DNA from: Syntrophomonas sp. UBA1376
Lineage (GTDB): Bacteria; Bacillota; Syntrophomonadia; Syntrophomonadales; Syntrophomonadaceae
DNA: 23,346 nucleotides
Direction of reading: 5' to 3'
Assembly: GCA_002305535.1 (NCBI GenBank)
Contig: DBRE01000100.1
Span: 1,627-24,972, forward strand
A program made the translations under genes and the position numbers. Below the pieces are notes generated by a model. It saw nothing but the letters and a program-made list of their open reading frames with translations, had not been told where the DNA came from and made no database searches. Shown piece by piece: positions 1 to 7,693 of this stretch (position 1 is the stretch's first letter; the number at the start of each line of letters is the position of its first letter).

Positions 1-97
1 GGCGGAGGCGTGTGCGAATCGAACACACCAACGGCAGGATCACTACCGCTCGGCTGGATTTGAAGTCCAGGCGGCCCACCAGGACCGATCCGCCTCC
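1..97 (-). tRNA. selC: tRNA-Sec (anticodon TCA)
   Basis: Selenocysteine tRNA, charged by SerRS, converted by SelA and delivered to recoded UGA codons by SelB; both proteins are encoded upstream on the same strand. Read on the minus strand from 97, the 5' acceptor strand GGAGGCG pairs with CGCCTCC. The D stem has 6 bp (CGGTCC with GGGCCG) closed by a 4-nt loop TGGT. The anticodon stem CTGGA/TCCAG holds the loop CTTCAAA, so the anticodon is TCA. A long variable arm (CGGTAG with CTGCCG) and a T arm with loop TTCGATT follow. The 6-bp D stem and long extra arm are diagnostic of tRNA-Sec. Discriminator G and CC are inside the window; the final A of CCA would be base 0, so the gene is cut by one base. 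The eighth acceptor position reads G opposite A, not a Watson-Crick pair. Confidence 0.96.
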
Positions 98-118
98 GTG
101 TCAATTTATCGCTTATAG

Positions 119-147
119 AGTATATAACCCCAATCGAGCTTTGTCAA
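119..147 (-). promoter_or_regulatory. Sigma-A promoter of selC
   Basis: On the minus strand, a perfect -35 TTGACA (147-142) is followed after exactly 17 nt by TATACT (124-119), one base off the consensus -10. Transcription would start around 112, about 15 nt before the mature 5' end of tRNA-Sec at 97. This makes selC an independent transcription unit rather than the tail of the upstream operon. Confidence 0.78.
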
Positions 148-264
148 ATAAAGCACCTGTAATGACTAAAAATGGGACTAACTGGGTCGGCTGTTGGCAA
201 GGCTGTTTGCTTCTTCATCCGGTGTCTAATTCCCTGCTGCCATAGATAAGATATTGATTGTAAT

Positions 265-304
265 AGAAAACCCCTTTTCATTATCTCAAGATAACGAGTA
301 GGGG
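265..304 (-). terminator. Probable rho-independent terminator after the CBS-ACT gene
   Basis: On the minus strand CCCC (304-301) and GGGG (274-271) close a hairpin whose upper part is TTATC/GATAA with a 4-nt loop; the middle is poorly paired. GGGG is followed directly by TTTTC. It lies between the last gene of the long minus-strand run and the selC promoter, where a terminator is expected. The interrupted stem lowers confidence. Confidence 0.5.
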
Positions 305-341
305 TCAGGTTCTATGTTCGAACAATTTATCCGCGTTACGT

Positions 342-1004
342 CTATTCCTCCATGCTGTCAACGGTTAAAACGGATTCGATATCATAACCACGTTTCTTGA
401 ACTCTTGCAGGATTGGTTCACAATCTAGGGTTTCCACCCTTATTATCGCCTTGTATCTATCCTTTTTGTCATCATGATAGGCTACCGCATTTAAGATATT
501 GATGCCTTTACTGGCTATCATGCCGGTAAGGTCAGCTAGGGTTCCGGGTGCTTCGCTGATATATACATCTATGCGGCTGTGGGGTTTATGAACTCCCAGA
601 ATATCGATCAAAGCATCAAATACGTCGGTCTCAGTGATGATGCCTACCAACTCGTCGCCTTCCAAGACCGGCAGACCGCTGATTTTGTTTTGGCGCATGA
701 TTTTGGCGGCTGTTTCAATGTAGGTCTCCGGGGTGACTGTGAAAACTGTCTGCTTTTTCGGCAAAATATCTTTGATCTTGGTTTTGGCCAGCAGATAATT
801 CAGTTCATGGACACTGAGTGAAGTAGCTGATGATGGGGCGGCCTGGTTCAAATCGGATAGGGTGGTAATGCCCACCAGTTTGCCCTTATCCTGCACAGGC
901 AGCCTCCGAATATTACTTTCTTTCATAATACGGAATGCTTCGTTTAAACTGGTGTCCAACTGTACAACCTTGACTTCTGTAGTCATCCGATCTTTTACCT
1001 TCAT
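342..1004 (-). CDS. CBS-CBS-ACT domain protein (AcuB-like)
   Basis: Cytoplasmic sensor-type protein of 220 aa. Two CBS motifs lie at about residues 1-58 (VKDRMTTEVKVV then IRRLPVQDKGKLVGITTLSDL) and 78-132 (ILPKKQTVFTV then ISGLPVLEGDELVGIITETDV). An ACT-like domain follows at about 143-205 (SRIDVYISEAPGTLADLTGM). CBS pairs usually bind adenosyl nucleotides and ACT domains usually bind amino acids. The same architecture occurs in AcuB proteins. I chose ATG at 1004 because AAAAGGGGG lies 8 nt upstream; a further in-frame ATG seven codons earlier lacks an equally good SD. The gene follows livF after 28 bp, so it may sense the imported amino acid or the energy state. The ligand is not evident from sequence. 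Confidence 0.85.
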   Translation of the reverse strand: MKVKDRMTTEVKVVQLDTSLNEAFRIMKESNIRRLPVQDKGKLVGITTLSDLNQAAPSSATSLSVHELNYLLAKTKIKDILPKKQTVFTVTPETYIETAAKIMRQNKISGLPVLEGDELVGIITETDVFDALIDILGVHKPHSRIDVYISEAPGTLADLTGMIASKGINILNAVAYHDDKKDRYKAIIRVETLDCEPILQEFKKRGYDIESVLTVDSMEE

Positions 1005-1032
1005 AGAAATACCCCCTTTTAGCACCTTTGGG

Positions 1033-1737
1033 CTAACCGCCCAAATACGCTTTCTTTACTTGTTCACTATTCATTAATTCCTGAGCAGTGCCTTGCAACA
1101 CGATTTCGCCGGTTTCAATAACATAGGCTTTGTCGGCAATCGATAGGGCCATGTTGGCGTTCTGCTCTACTAACAGTATAGTTGTTCCTCGTTTGTTAAT
1201 ATCTTTGATGATTTCAAAAATCTCTTTTACCAATAGCGGTGCCAGTCCCATGGAGGGCTCATCCATCAAGAGTAATTCCGGTTTGGCCATTAGAGCCCGC
1301 CCGATGGCTAGCATTTGCTGTTCGCCCCCACTCAATGTACCCGCCATTTGCTTGTATCTTTCTTTTAGACGGGGAAAGCGACTAAACACATTGTCCATAT
1401 CTTGAGCAATCTGTTTTTTATCGTTGCGTAAGTAAGCTCCCATTTCCAGGTTTTCCAGAACACTCATGGACGGGAACACTCGCCGTCCTTCTGGTACCTG
1501 GGAGATGCCCAATCCCACAATTTTTTCGGGAGGCACCTGAGTAATATCCTGGTTTTTATACATGATCGACCCAGAGCGGGGCCGCAGCAACCCGGATATG
1601 GTCTTTAAGGTGGTGGTTTTGCCAGCTCCATTGGCACCGATCAACGTGACGATAGAGCCCTGTTTTACACTAATGGATAGTTTCTTTAAGGCGTGGATAG
1701 CACCATAATATACCTCAATCTCTTTAACCTCGAGCAC
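1033..1737 (-). CDS. livF: Branched-chain amino acid ABC transporter ATP-binding protein LivF
   Basis: One of two ATPases that power import by the LivHM channel at the inner face of the membrane. The 234-aa product has Walker A GANGAGKTT (about 33-41), the ABC signature LSGGEQQ (about 136-142) and Walker B LLLMDEP (about 156-162). A switch histidine is not obvious: the H-loop region reads TILLVEQNA, with Q in place of H, as is usual in LivF. Length is normal for the family. The start is GTG at 1737, overlapping the livG stop by one base (TAGTG), with SD GAGGAGGT 7 nt upstream inside the end of livG. This points to translational coupling. Substrate could be leucine/isoleucine/valine or another amino acid or amide, as this family is broad. 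Confidence 0.95.
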   Translation of the reverse strand: MLEVKEIEVYYGAIHALKKLSISVKQGSIVTLIGANGAGKTTTLKTISGLLRPRSGSIMYKNQDITQVPPEKIVGLGISQVPEGRRVFPSMSVLENLEMGAYLRNDKKQIAQDMDNVFSRFPRLKERYKQMAGTLSGGEQQMLAIGRALMAKPELLLMDEPSMGLAPLLVKEIFEIIKDINKRGTTILLVEQNANMALSIADKAYVIETGEIVLQGTAQELMNSEQVKKAYLGG

Positions 1738-2504
1738 TAGCTGACCTCCTCTCCCAGGTATGCTTCAATAACTCTTTTATTGTTACGTATCTCTTCCGGT
1801 GTGCCTTCGGCTATAATCTGCCCATAGTCCAATACATAAATCCTTTCGCACACTCCCATGACTAGGGACATATCGTGCTCTATGAGGAGTATGGTCAGAT
1901 CAAACTGCTCCCGAATAGAGCGTATCATTTCCATTAATTCCACGGTTTCCTGAGGATTCATGCCGGCAGCAGGCTCATCCAGAATCAACAGTTTGGGATT
2001 GGTGGCCAGGGCTCTGGCAATTTCCAAACGGCGCTGCTCGCCATATGGTAGGCTACTAGCTATTTCATTACGCTTGTCTTCCAGGTTAAATATTTGTAAA
2101 TACTGATCAGCTTTCTTTTCCATTTCTGCTTCGCCTTTGAAAAAACCAGGTACGCGCATGATAGCGCTGAGCAAAGGATACCGCACATCCTTATGCAGAG
2201 CGATGCGAACATTGTCCAGAACGGTTAGGTCATTAAATAGACGAATGTTTTGGAAGGTGCGAGCAATACCACGGCTACAGATGTCATAGGGCGGCAGACC
2301 AGTTATATCCTGACCCTTAAATTTTATTGCGCCTTCATCTGGTTTATACACCCCGGTGATAAGGTTAAAAACCGTAGTTTTCCCAGCACCATTGGGGCCG
2401 ATCAAGCCGATCAGATCATGTTCTTCTAAATGGGCATTAAAGTCTAAAACCGCACTCAGTCCGCCAAAAGATTTGTGGAGCCTTTCAATGGTCATCAACG
2501 TCAT
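1737..2504 (-). CDS. livG: Branched-chain amino acid ABC transporter ATP-binding protein LivG
   Basis: Second ATPase of the Liv importer, 255 aa. Walker A GPNGAGKTT is at about residues 36-44. The signature region reads SLPYGEQRRLEIARAL, the LivG-typical variant of LSGGQ. Walker B LLILDEPAAG and the H-loop histidine in LLIEHDM follow. The C-terminal extension ending in EAYLGEE is characteristic of LivG. ATG at 2504 overlaps the livM stop (ATGA). A second ATG three codons later (MTIERLHKSF) is also possible, since an AGAGGA lies about 10 nt before it. ATP hydrolysis with LivF drives transport through LivHM. Confidence 0.95.
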   Translation of the reverse strand: MTLMTIERLHKSFGGLSAVLDFNAHLEEHDLIGLIGPNGAGKTTVFNLITGVYKPDEGAIKFKGQDITGLPPYDICSRGIARTFQNIRLFNDLTVLDNVRIALHKDVRYPLLSAIMRVPGFFKGEAEMEKKADQYLQIFNLEDKRNEIASSLPYGEQRRLEIARALATNPKLLILDEPAAGMNPQETVELMEMIRSIREQFDLTILLIEHDMSLVMGVCERIYVLDYGQIIAEGTPEEIRNNKRVIEAYLGEEVS

Positions 2505-3448
2505 TTCCTCTCACCCCACAATCTTCCAAAGGTCTTTCTGCCTAATTCGCGATTGCCCATCAATCCCTGCGGGCGGTAGATCATAACAGTGATCAATATC
2601 ACTGCGTAAAGGATCATGCGTATAGCCGGGAAAGATTGTAAGGCAGCGGTCAGAACTGTTATAAAAACTGCGGCAATGACAGCACCAGTGGTACTTCCCA
2701 AACCACCCAGAACCACCATGACCAGTACGTCAAAGGACTTCATGAAATTAAATGTTTCCGGTTTGATTATATAGAAATAATGGGCGTATAAAGCGCCTGC
2801 CAAACCCGCAAACATGGCTCCAATAACAAAGGCTAGTACTTTATACTTGGTGGTATTAACGCCCATCAGCTCAGCCGCAACTTCGTCTTCCCGTACTGAA
2901 ATGATCGCTCGTCCATAACTGGAATTAACCAGATTCACAATAACCAGTATGGTGAGCACTACTGCTCCAAACATCCAGGGCCAGGTAGACATTTTGGCTA
3001 TTCCCATGATTCCCGCCGGGCCGTTTACATATTCGATGTTTTGGAGAACCACCCGAATGATCTCGCCAAAACCCAGCGTGGCAATAGCCAGATAGTCTCC
3101 GCGCAGCCTTAGGGTAGGCACTCCAATTATGAAACCTGCCAGAGCTGCCGCCAGACATGCAGCAATAATACCTACGAAAAATGGCATCCCCATATAAGTA
3201 GTCATTATTACGGAGGCATAAGCACCCACGGCCATAAACCCAGCATGTCCCAAAGAGAGCTGTCCGGTAAAGCCATTGATCAAACTCAGGCTGACTGCCA
3301 ATATTATATTGATACATATGGAAGCCAGGTTGATTTGATAGTATTGATTAAGCAGACCACTGGTTATCAAGTACTGCACCAGGGTGAAAATTACCACCAG
3401 GATGCCAACCTCAAAAATAAATTGTCCCGGTTTAAAAGTTTTTTGCAT
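2501..3448 (-). CDS. livM: Branched-chain amino acid ABC transporter permease LivM
   Basis: Integral membrane permease of 315 aa, the partner of LivH. It is dominated by hydrophobic helices, about nine by eye. It carries the family-typical stretches NGFTGQLSLGHAGFMAVGAY (about 58-77), RLRGDYLAIATLGFGEI (about 114-130) and FDVLVMVVLGGLGSTTGAV (about 239-257); the cytoplasmic loop VREDEVAAELMGVN is the contact region for the ATPases. ATG at 3448 has AGGTGA at 5-6 nt. The livH stop is 10 bp upstream and the livG start overlaps its end by 4 bp, so it sits in the middle of a tight operon. Confidence 0.95.
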   Translation of the reverse strand: MQKTFKPGQFIFEVGILVVIFTLVQYLITSGLLNQYYQINLASICINIILAVSLSLINGFTGQLSLGHAGFMAVGAYASVIMTTYMGMPFFVGIIAACLAAALAGFIIGVPTLRLRGDYLAIATLGFGEIIRVVLQNIEYVNGPAGIMGIAKMSTWPWMFGAVVLTILVIVNLVNSSYGRAIISVREDEVAAELMGVNTTKYKVLAFVIGAMFAGLAGALYAHYFYIIKPETFNFMKSFDVLVMVVLGGLGSTTGAVIAAVFITVLTAALQSFPAIRMILYAVILITVMIYRPQGLMGNRELGRKTFGRLWGERK

Positions 3449-3458
3449 CGACTGTCAC

Positions 3459-4349
3459 CTACACTTTTTCACCGGTGTTTTTCCCAAACAATCCGGTTGG
3501 CTTAATCAGCAGAATAATTATCAAGACACCAAAGGCTACTGCGTCCCGATAGAGGCTGCTACCGTAACCACTCACCAGAGTTTCCAGAATTCCCATGAGG
3601 AAGCCGCCTACCATGGCGCCGGGTATTATCCCGATACCGCCCAAAACAGCTGCCACAAAGGCTTTGATTCCTGGAATCATGCCCATCAGTGGGTTTATGG
3701 AATTGTAGTAGACCCCGATCATTACTCCGGCTGCAGCTGCCAGAGCAGATCCGATAGCAAAGGTAATAGATATAGTTTTGTCTACGCTTATCCCCATCAA
3801 CATAGCGGCATCCTTGTCCAGGGAAACAGCGCGCATGGCCTTTCCCGTTTTGGTGCGTTTAATGATATACTGCAAAATTATCATTAAGACCACCGCCGAT
3901 ATGAAAACAAAGATGTCTTTGCTGGATAAGGTCAAACCCATGACATTGTAATTGGTTACAGCAAAAGCCTCAGCAGGGTATACTCGCTGAGTCGGCGTGA
4001 AAAAGAAAATCATGGTGTATTCCAGGAAAAAGGACATACCTATAGCTGTTATAAGGGCTGCAATACGCGTGGAGTTGCGTAATGGTTTATAGGCAACCTT
4101 TTCGATCACTACACCTAACACGGCACAGGCTATCATGGCCATAGCCATAGCCACAAAAATGTTGGTGCCCAGAACAGATACCGCAAAGAAACCCACATAG
4201 GCTCCTACCATCATGATATCACCATGGGCGAAGTTGATTAGCATGACTATTCCATAAACCATAGTATAGCCCAGTGCTATAAGAGCATAAATTGCTCCCA
4301 ATGATAATCCATTTACCATTTGCTGCATAAATTCAAGCAATAAAGCCAC
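3459..4349 (-). CDS. livH: Branched-chain amino acid ABC transporter permease LivH
   Basis: Integral membrane permease of 296 aa forming the translocation path with LivM. The N-terminal QQMVNGLSLGAIYALIALG and MLINFAHGDIMMVGAYVGF and the C-terminal FVAAVLGGIGIIPGAMVGG are typical of LivH. The displayed start is GTG at 4349, but the SD-like AAGGATGTG overlaps it. A TTG at 4340 sits 6 nt after that SD and may be the true start, giving a product three residues shorter. The gene follows livK after 60 bp that contain a strong hairpin, so livHMGF levels are probably set below livK. Confidence 0.94.
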   Translation of the reverse strand: MALLLEFMQQMVNGLSLGAIYALIALGYTMVYGIVMLINFAHGDIMMVGAYVGFFAVSVLGTNIFVAMAMAMIACAVLGVVIEKVAYKPLRNSTRIAALITAIGMSFFLEYTMIFFFTPTQRVYPAEAFAVTNYNVMGLTLSSKDIFVFISAVVLMIILQYIIKRTKTGKAMRAVSLDKDAAMLMGISVDKTISITFAIGSALAAAAGVMIGVYYNSINPLMGMIPGIKAFVAAVLGGIGIIPGAMVGGFLMGILETLVSGYGSSLYRDAVAFGVLIIILLIKPTGLFGKNTGEKV

Positions 4350-4364
4350 ATCCTTTTGTCACAA

Positions 4365-4397
4365 CTGAAAGAGAGGGGGGCATCCCCTCCCTTTCAG
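4365..4397 (-). promoter_or_regulatory. livK-livH intercistronic hairpin
   Basis: On the minus strand CTGAAAGGGAGGGG pairs with CCCCTCTCTTTCAG: 14 consecutive pairs, one of them G-U, closing a 5-nt loop ATGCC. The stem is better on the minus strand than on the plus strand, where that pair would be A-C. No T tract follows (TTGTGACAAAAGG), so it is not a simple terminator. Placed just after the binding-protein gene, it is most likely a partial terminator or an mRNA 3'-end stabiliser giving excess LivK over the membrane subunits. Confidence 0.7.
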
Positions 4398-4409
4398 AAA
4401 CTGCAACAC

Positions 4410-5576
4410 CTATCTTGGTACTTGGTTTCCATCCTTGTATTCGATAACAACGATTTCTTTATCAGGGTTATTTCTCTCGTTGATGCTCATTTTTCCAGTG
4501 ATCCCCTGGAAGTCTACGGTAGCTGACAGAGCGTCTCTGACCTGAACTGGATCAGCAACACCGGCCCGCTCGATGGCATCGGCTAACAGACGGGCAGCAT
4601 CATAGCCCAGGGCGGCAAAGGAATCTGGAACTTTGTTGTACTTGGCTTGGTAAGCTTCCACAAATCCCTGGATGGCCGGATCAGGGTCATCTATGGAATA
4701 GTGGTTGGTAAAGAAAGTATCGTTCAATGCTTCGGCACCAGCTACGCTCACCATGTCAGGAGAATCCCAACCATCTCCACCGCCGATGGGGCAGGTTATA
4801 CCCAGCTCACGAGCTTGTTTAATCAATACAGCTACCTCAGTGTAATAGCCCGGTACATAGATAAAGTCAGGGTTGGTTCCTTTTATCTTGGTCAGAGTAG
4901 CACGGAAATCTTTATCCTGAGCGACAAAACCTTCTTCAGCTACAATAGTACCACCTTTGGCGGTAAATTCCTCTTTGAAATATTTAGCAAGACCCTTGGC
5001 GTAATCATCGGAGGTACTGCCATAAATAGCAGCTGTCTTTACCTGCAGGTCTTCTAAAGCGAAGTTGGCCATACGGCGAGCCTGGTCAGAATCCAGGAAG
5101 CATACGGTGAAAATATAATCTCTAACCGTGTTGGTTTTTTCATCAAAAGTAACATTGGCGGCTGTAGCAGCAGGTGCCAACAGGGGGATCTGATTCTCCA
5201 TCATTACCGGAGTACTGCCGGCCACATTACCACTGGTCAGCGGGCCGATTTGGGCCACAACTTTCTCTCCTACCAATGAAGCACTGATGCTCATAGCTTC
5301 GTCAGGAATGGACTTACAGTCTCTAGACAGTGGTTCGATCTGTTTGCCTAAGACACCACCGGCTGCATTGATTTCTTCAATGGCCAGTAATGCTCCGTTG
5401 GCTGCATTGCTCCCGTAGCTAGCTACCGGTCCGGACAGCTCGGTATTGATGCCGACTTTGATGGTATCCCCTTCCTGCTGGGCAGTACCATTGTCGCCTC
5501 CTTGTCCACAACCGGCTACCAGGCCCAGCATGAACAGCATGAGCACTACCATTGATACACGCTTACGTATCCTCAT
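4410..5576 (-). CDS. livK: Branched-chain amino acid ABC transporter substrate-binding lipoprotein LivK
   Basis: Extracytoplasmic binding protein of 388 aa that captures the amino acid and delivers it to LivHM. The signal peptide MRIRKRVSMVVLMLFMLGLV is followed by lipobox VAGC with lipidated Cys23, then a Gly/Gln-rich linker. The type-I periplasmic binding fold runs from about residue 38 (IKVGINTELSGPVASYG) to the end, with family-typical GVLGKQIEPLSRDCKSIPDEA and ARELGITCPIGGGDGWDSP. I chose ATG at 5576 because AGGAGG lies 8 nt upstream. A longer frame from 5615 would add 13 charged residues before the signal peptide. The gene begins 60 bp after the activator gene, with no obvious terminator between them. 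Confidence 0.94.
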   Translation of the reverse strand: MRIRKRVSMVVLMLFMLGLVAGCGQGGDNGTAQQEGDTIKVGINTELSGPVASYGSNAANGALLAIEEINAAGGVLGKQIEPLSRDCKSIPDEAMSISASLVGEKVVAQIGPLTSGNVAGSTPVMMENQIPLLAPAATAANVTFDEKTNTVRDYIFTVCFLDSDQARRMANFALEDLQVKTAAIYGSTSDDYAKGLAKYFKEEFTAKGGTIVAEEGFVAQDKDFRATLTKIKGTNPDFIYVPGYYTEVAVLIKQARELGITCPIGGGDGWDSPDMVSVAGAEALNDTFFTNHYSIDDPDPAIQGFVEAYQAKYNKVPDSFAALGYDAARLLADAIERAGVADPVQVRDALSATVDFQGITGKMSINERNNPDKEIVVIEYKDGNQVPR

Positions 5577-5636
5577 CCAAAATTCCTCCTCATTTTTATT
5601 GCTCTCACTCCCCATAGGTTGTGAAAAACCCCTTGA

Positions 5637-6596
5637 TCAATCGATTTGCAGTTCCCACTTGCCGCACCGGTCGCCCCAGCGGGCCAGTAACTCGCCGTTT
5701 TGATAAAACTGTACCACCTCACAGGCATTGGAGCACCCTTTACATTCAAAGCTGGTGGTCACATACTTAATATCCCTCAGATTAAATCCCTTGAAATTAG
5801 TGCTTCCTTTTTTGGCGTAGATATCTTTAGCCAGTAAGGCGGCTCCTATGGCTCCCATAACACCAAAGTAAGGGGGGACTGTCACTTCCGTATTCAAGTA
5901 GTGGTTGAAAGCTTGTACCAAGCCGGCATTGGCGGCCACGCCTCCCTGGAAAATGATCGGATCGAGTATTTCCTTGCCTTTGCCGACATTGTTCATATAG
6001 TTGCGTACCAGGGCCTCACATAAGCCAGCGATAATATCCTCGGTGTTATATCCTAGCTGTTGTTTGTGTACCATGTCTGATTCGGCAAATACTGCGCATC
6101 GTCCTGCTATGCGCACGGGATTTTTTGCTTTTAAGGCATAATTGCCAAATTCTTCGATGGGAATCAGCAGGCGGCTGGCTTGTTGATCCAGGAAAGATCC
6201 GGTTCCAGCGGCACAGACCGTATTCATGGCAAAGTCTGTTACCACACCATCCCGCAAAATAATGATCTTAGAATCCTGTCCACCGATTTCGATTATGGTT
6301 CGTACTCCAGGCACAATATTCGAAGCGGCTACAGCATGGGCGGTGATTTCATTTTTGACTACGTCCGCACCTACGATCATGCTAGTCAAGAATCGCGCGC
6401 TACCGGTGGTGCCAGCTGCTAATATCTCCACGTCACCCGCCAGTTCCTTGCCAATATCATATATCCCCTGTTGAACTACCTCAATAGGACGTCCACTAGT
6501 ACGCAAGTAACGATCCACTAACAACTTTCCGTCGGCATCCACTACAACAATATTAGTACTAACCGATCCAACGTCAACCCCTAAAAATCCTTTCAT
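5637..6596 (-). CDS. BadF/BadG/HgdC-type acyl-CoA dehydratase activator ATPase
   Basis: ASKHA-fold ATPase of 319 aa. In the HgdC family such proteins form a dimer around one bridging [4Fe-4S] cluster and use ATP to push a low-potential electron into a partner (R)-2-hydroxyacyl-CoA dehydratase or benzoyl-CoA reductase. Visible motifs are phosphate-1 GVDVGSVSTN (6-15), IGGQDSK (104-110) and the cluster cysteines Cys128 in NTVCAAGTGSF and Cys167 in GRCAVFAESD. GGVAANAG (218-225) and GVMGAIGAALLA (245-256) follow. HgdC itself is about 260 aa. The extra C-terminus carries Cys285, Cys288, Cys292 and Cys311, a probable additional metal or cluster site. ATG at 6596 overlaps the preceding stop (ATGA) with SD AGAGGT 7 nt away. 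The partner is probably the COG3581/COG3580 pair just upstream; the substrate is unknown. Confidence 0.88.
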   Translation of the reverse strand: MKGFLGVDVGSVSTNIVVVDADGKLLVDRYLRTSGRPIEVVQQGIYDIGKELAGDVEILAAGTTGSARFLTSMIVGADVVKNEITAHAVAASNIVPGVRTIIEIGGQDSKIIILRDGVVTDFAMNTVCAAGTGSFLDQQASRLLIPIEEFGNYALKAKNPVRIAGRCAVFAESDMVHKQQLGYNTEDIIAGLCEALVRNYMNNVGKGKEILDPIIFQGGVAANAGLVQAFNHYLNTEVTVPPYFGVMGAIGAALLAKDIYAKKGSTNFKGFNLRDIKYVTTSFECKGCSNACEVVQFYQNGELLARWGDRCGKWELQID

Positions 6597-7693
6597 ATGG
6601 CTAACCTCTCTGACTTTGCTTTGTTCTCGCGCCGTCTTTGCAGGAGATCGACAAAGGCCTCCAAGCGGGTTTGTACTCCGGCTTTACCGGTTTGTTCGTC
6701 GATGAATATAGTCAGTACCGGTATGCCATACTCCTGACTGATGGTGGGCAGAATCCCTTTGGCTACAATTTCAGGGATACAAGCAAAAGGTGCCAACTGA
6801 ACCACTCCATCAAATCCATGCTTAGCATACAGAACCGTTTCCGCCACACTGTTGACCCCATGTCCTCCAATTGTATCAGCATTTAAGTAGGGACGCGCCA
6901 TGGCTTTGATGTCTCCCTCCAGATTGACAATGGTATTGTTGCGGGTATAGGCGCTTAAATAAATGGAGCGATCCGTGTGTACACCCATCTCCCCCAGCAT
7001 GATCTGTATATAGTGGTTGGCAGCTGGTTCCAGAACAACATATATTTCTCCAATGATGCCTATTTTCAATGGATTACGGCTGTTATCGCGAGGGACACTT
7101 TCTAAAAGCCGCAATCCCTCGTGACGTGCTTCCGCCAGTTCCGCCAACGTGTTGGCCTGATCCACCATATCCAAACCCTTCCACAGGGCACGGGTAGTAT
7201 CGCCTCGATTCACTTCATAAGGTCTTGTTTCATGAGAGCATAACTCCAGATCATCCAGGGCTTTGATCTTTTCCCAGGTGACCTCCAGGGCATTCAGAAC
7301 TTCTTTGACTGATCGCCCCCCCGTTTTGCGCAGCCAGTGAATGGTTTTGAAAAAGCCTTTAAGATCATTCAGGGGTGGTTCAAAGGCTATTAATTTTACA
7401 TCAAGGCCAAGTTCCTCCAGCAGATATCTGTGCATGACCCAATAGTACCCAGCCCGGCAAGGCCCCCGCCCTCCCGAACTCAGAATCAGTTCGGCCCCCA
7501 TTTCGGCAACTTCCAAATAGGTTCCCATAAGTATCTTATAGGGGATGCAGGCGAACTCAGGGGCATGACGTACGCCAAGATCCAGAGTGCGTTTGCTTGG
7601 TTCGGGCGGTACGATGCATTCGTGTCCCAAGTTTTCTACCAGCCATTTCAGGGCAATGTACGAATATCCCATATGAGGAAAGCTTATCTTCAC
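6593..7693 (-). CDS. CoA enzyme activase-related protein, COG3581 type
   Basis: Protein of 366 aa resembling the C-terminal part of the very large fused CoA-enzyme activases (COG3581, linked to the 2-hydroxyacyl-CoA dehydratase HgdB fold). Typical stretches are FPHMGYSYIALKWLVENLG (5-23), PEFACIPYKILMGTYLE (45-61), GGRGPCRAGYYWVM (74-87) and APFACIPEIVAKGILP (301-316). Cys49, Cys79 and Cys305 are candidate cluster ligands. The C-terminal IDEQTGKAGVQTRLEAFVDL repeats the end of the neighbouring COG3580-type protein. GTG start at 7693 overlaps the previous stop (GTGA) with SD AGGAGGG 7 nt upstream. No catalytic reaction has been seen for stand-alone members that I can name with confidence, so the function is left open: probably an iron-sulfur partner of the activator that follows. 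Confidence 0.8.
   Translation of the reverse strand: MKISFPHMGYSYIALKWLVENLGHECIVPPEPSKRTLDLGVRHAPEFACIPYKILMGTYLEVAEMGAELILSSGGRGPCRAGYYWVMHRYLLEELGLDVKLIAFEPPLNDLKGFFKTIHWLRKTGGRSVKEVLNALEVTWEKIKALDDLELCSHETRPYEVNRGDTTRALWKGLDMVDQANTLAELAEARHEGLRLLESVPRDNSRNPLKIGIIGEIYVVLEPAANHYIQIMLGEMGVHTDRSIYLSAYTRNNTIVNLEGDIKAMARPYLNADTIGGHGVNSVAETVLYAKHGFDGVVQLAPFACIPEIVAKGILPTISQEYGIPVLTIFIDEQTGKAGVQTRLEAFVDLLQRRRENKAKSERLAI

Noticed and set aside
4365..4397. Hairpin after livK as a true terminator
   Set aside because: There is no T run after the stem on either strand, and livHMGF needs transcription from upstream.
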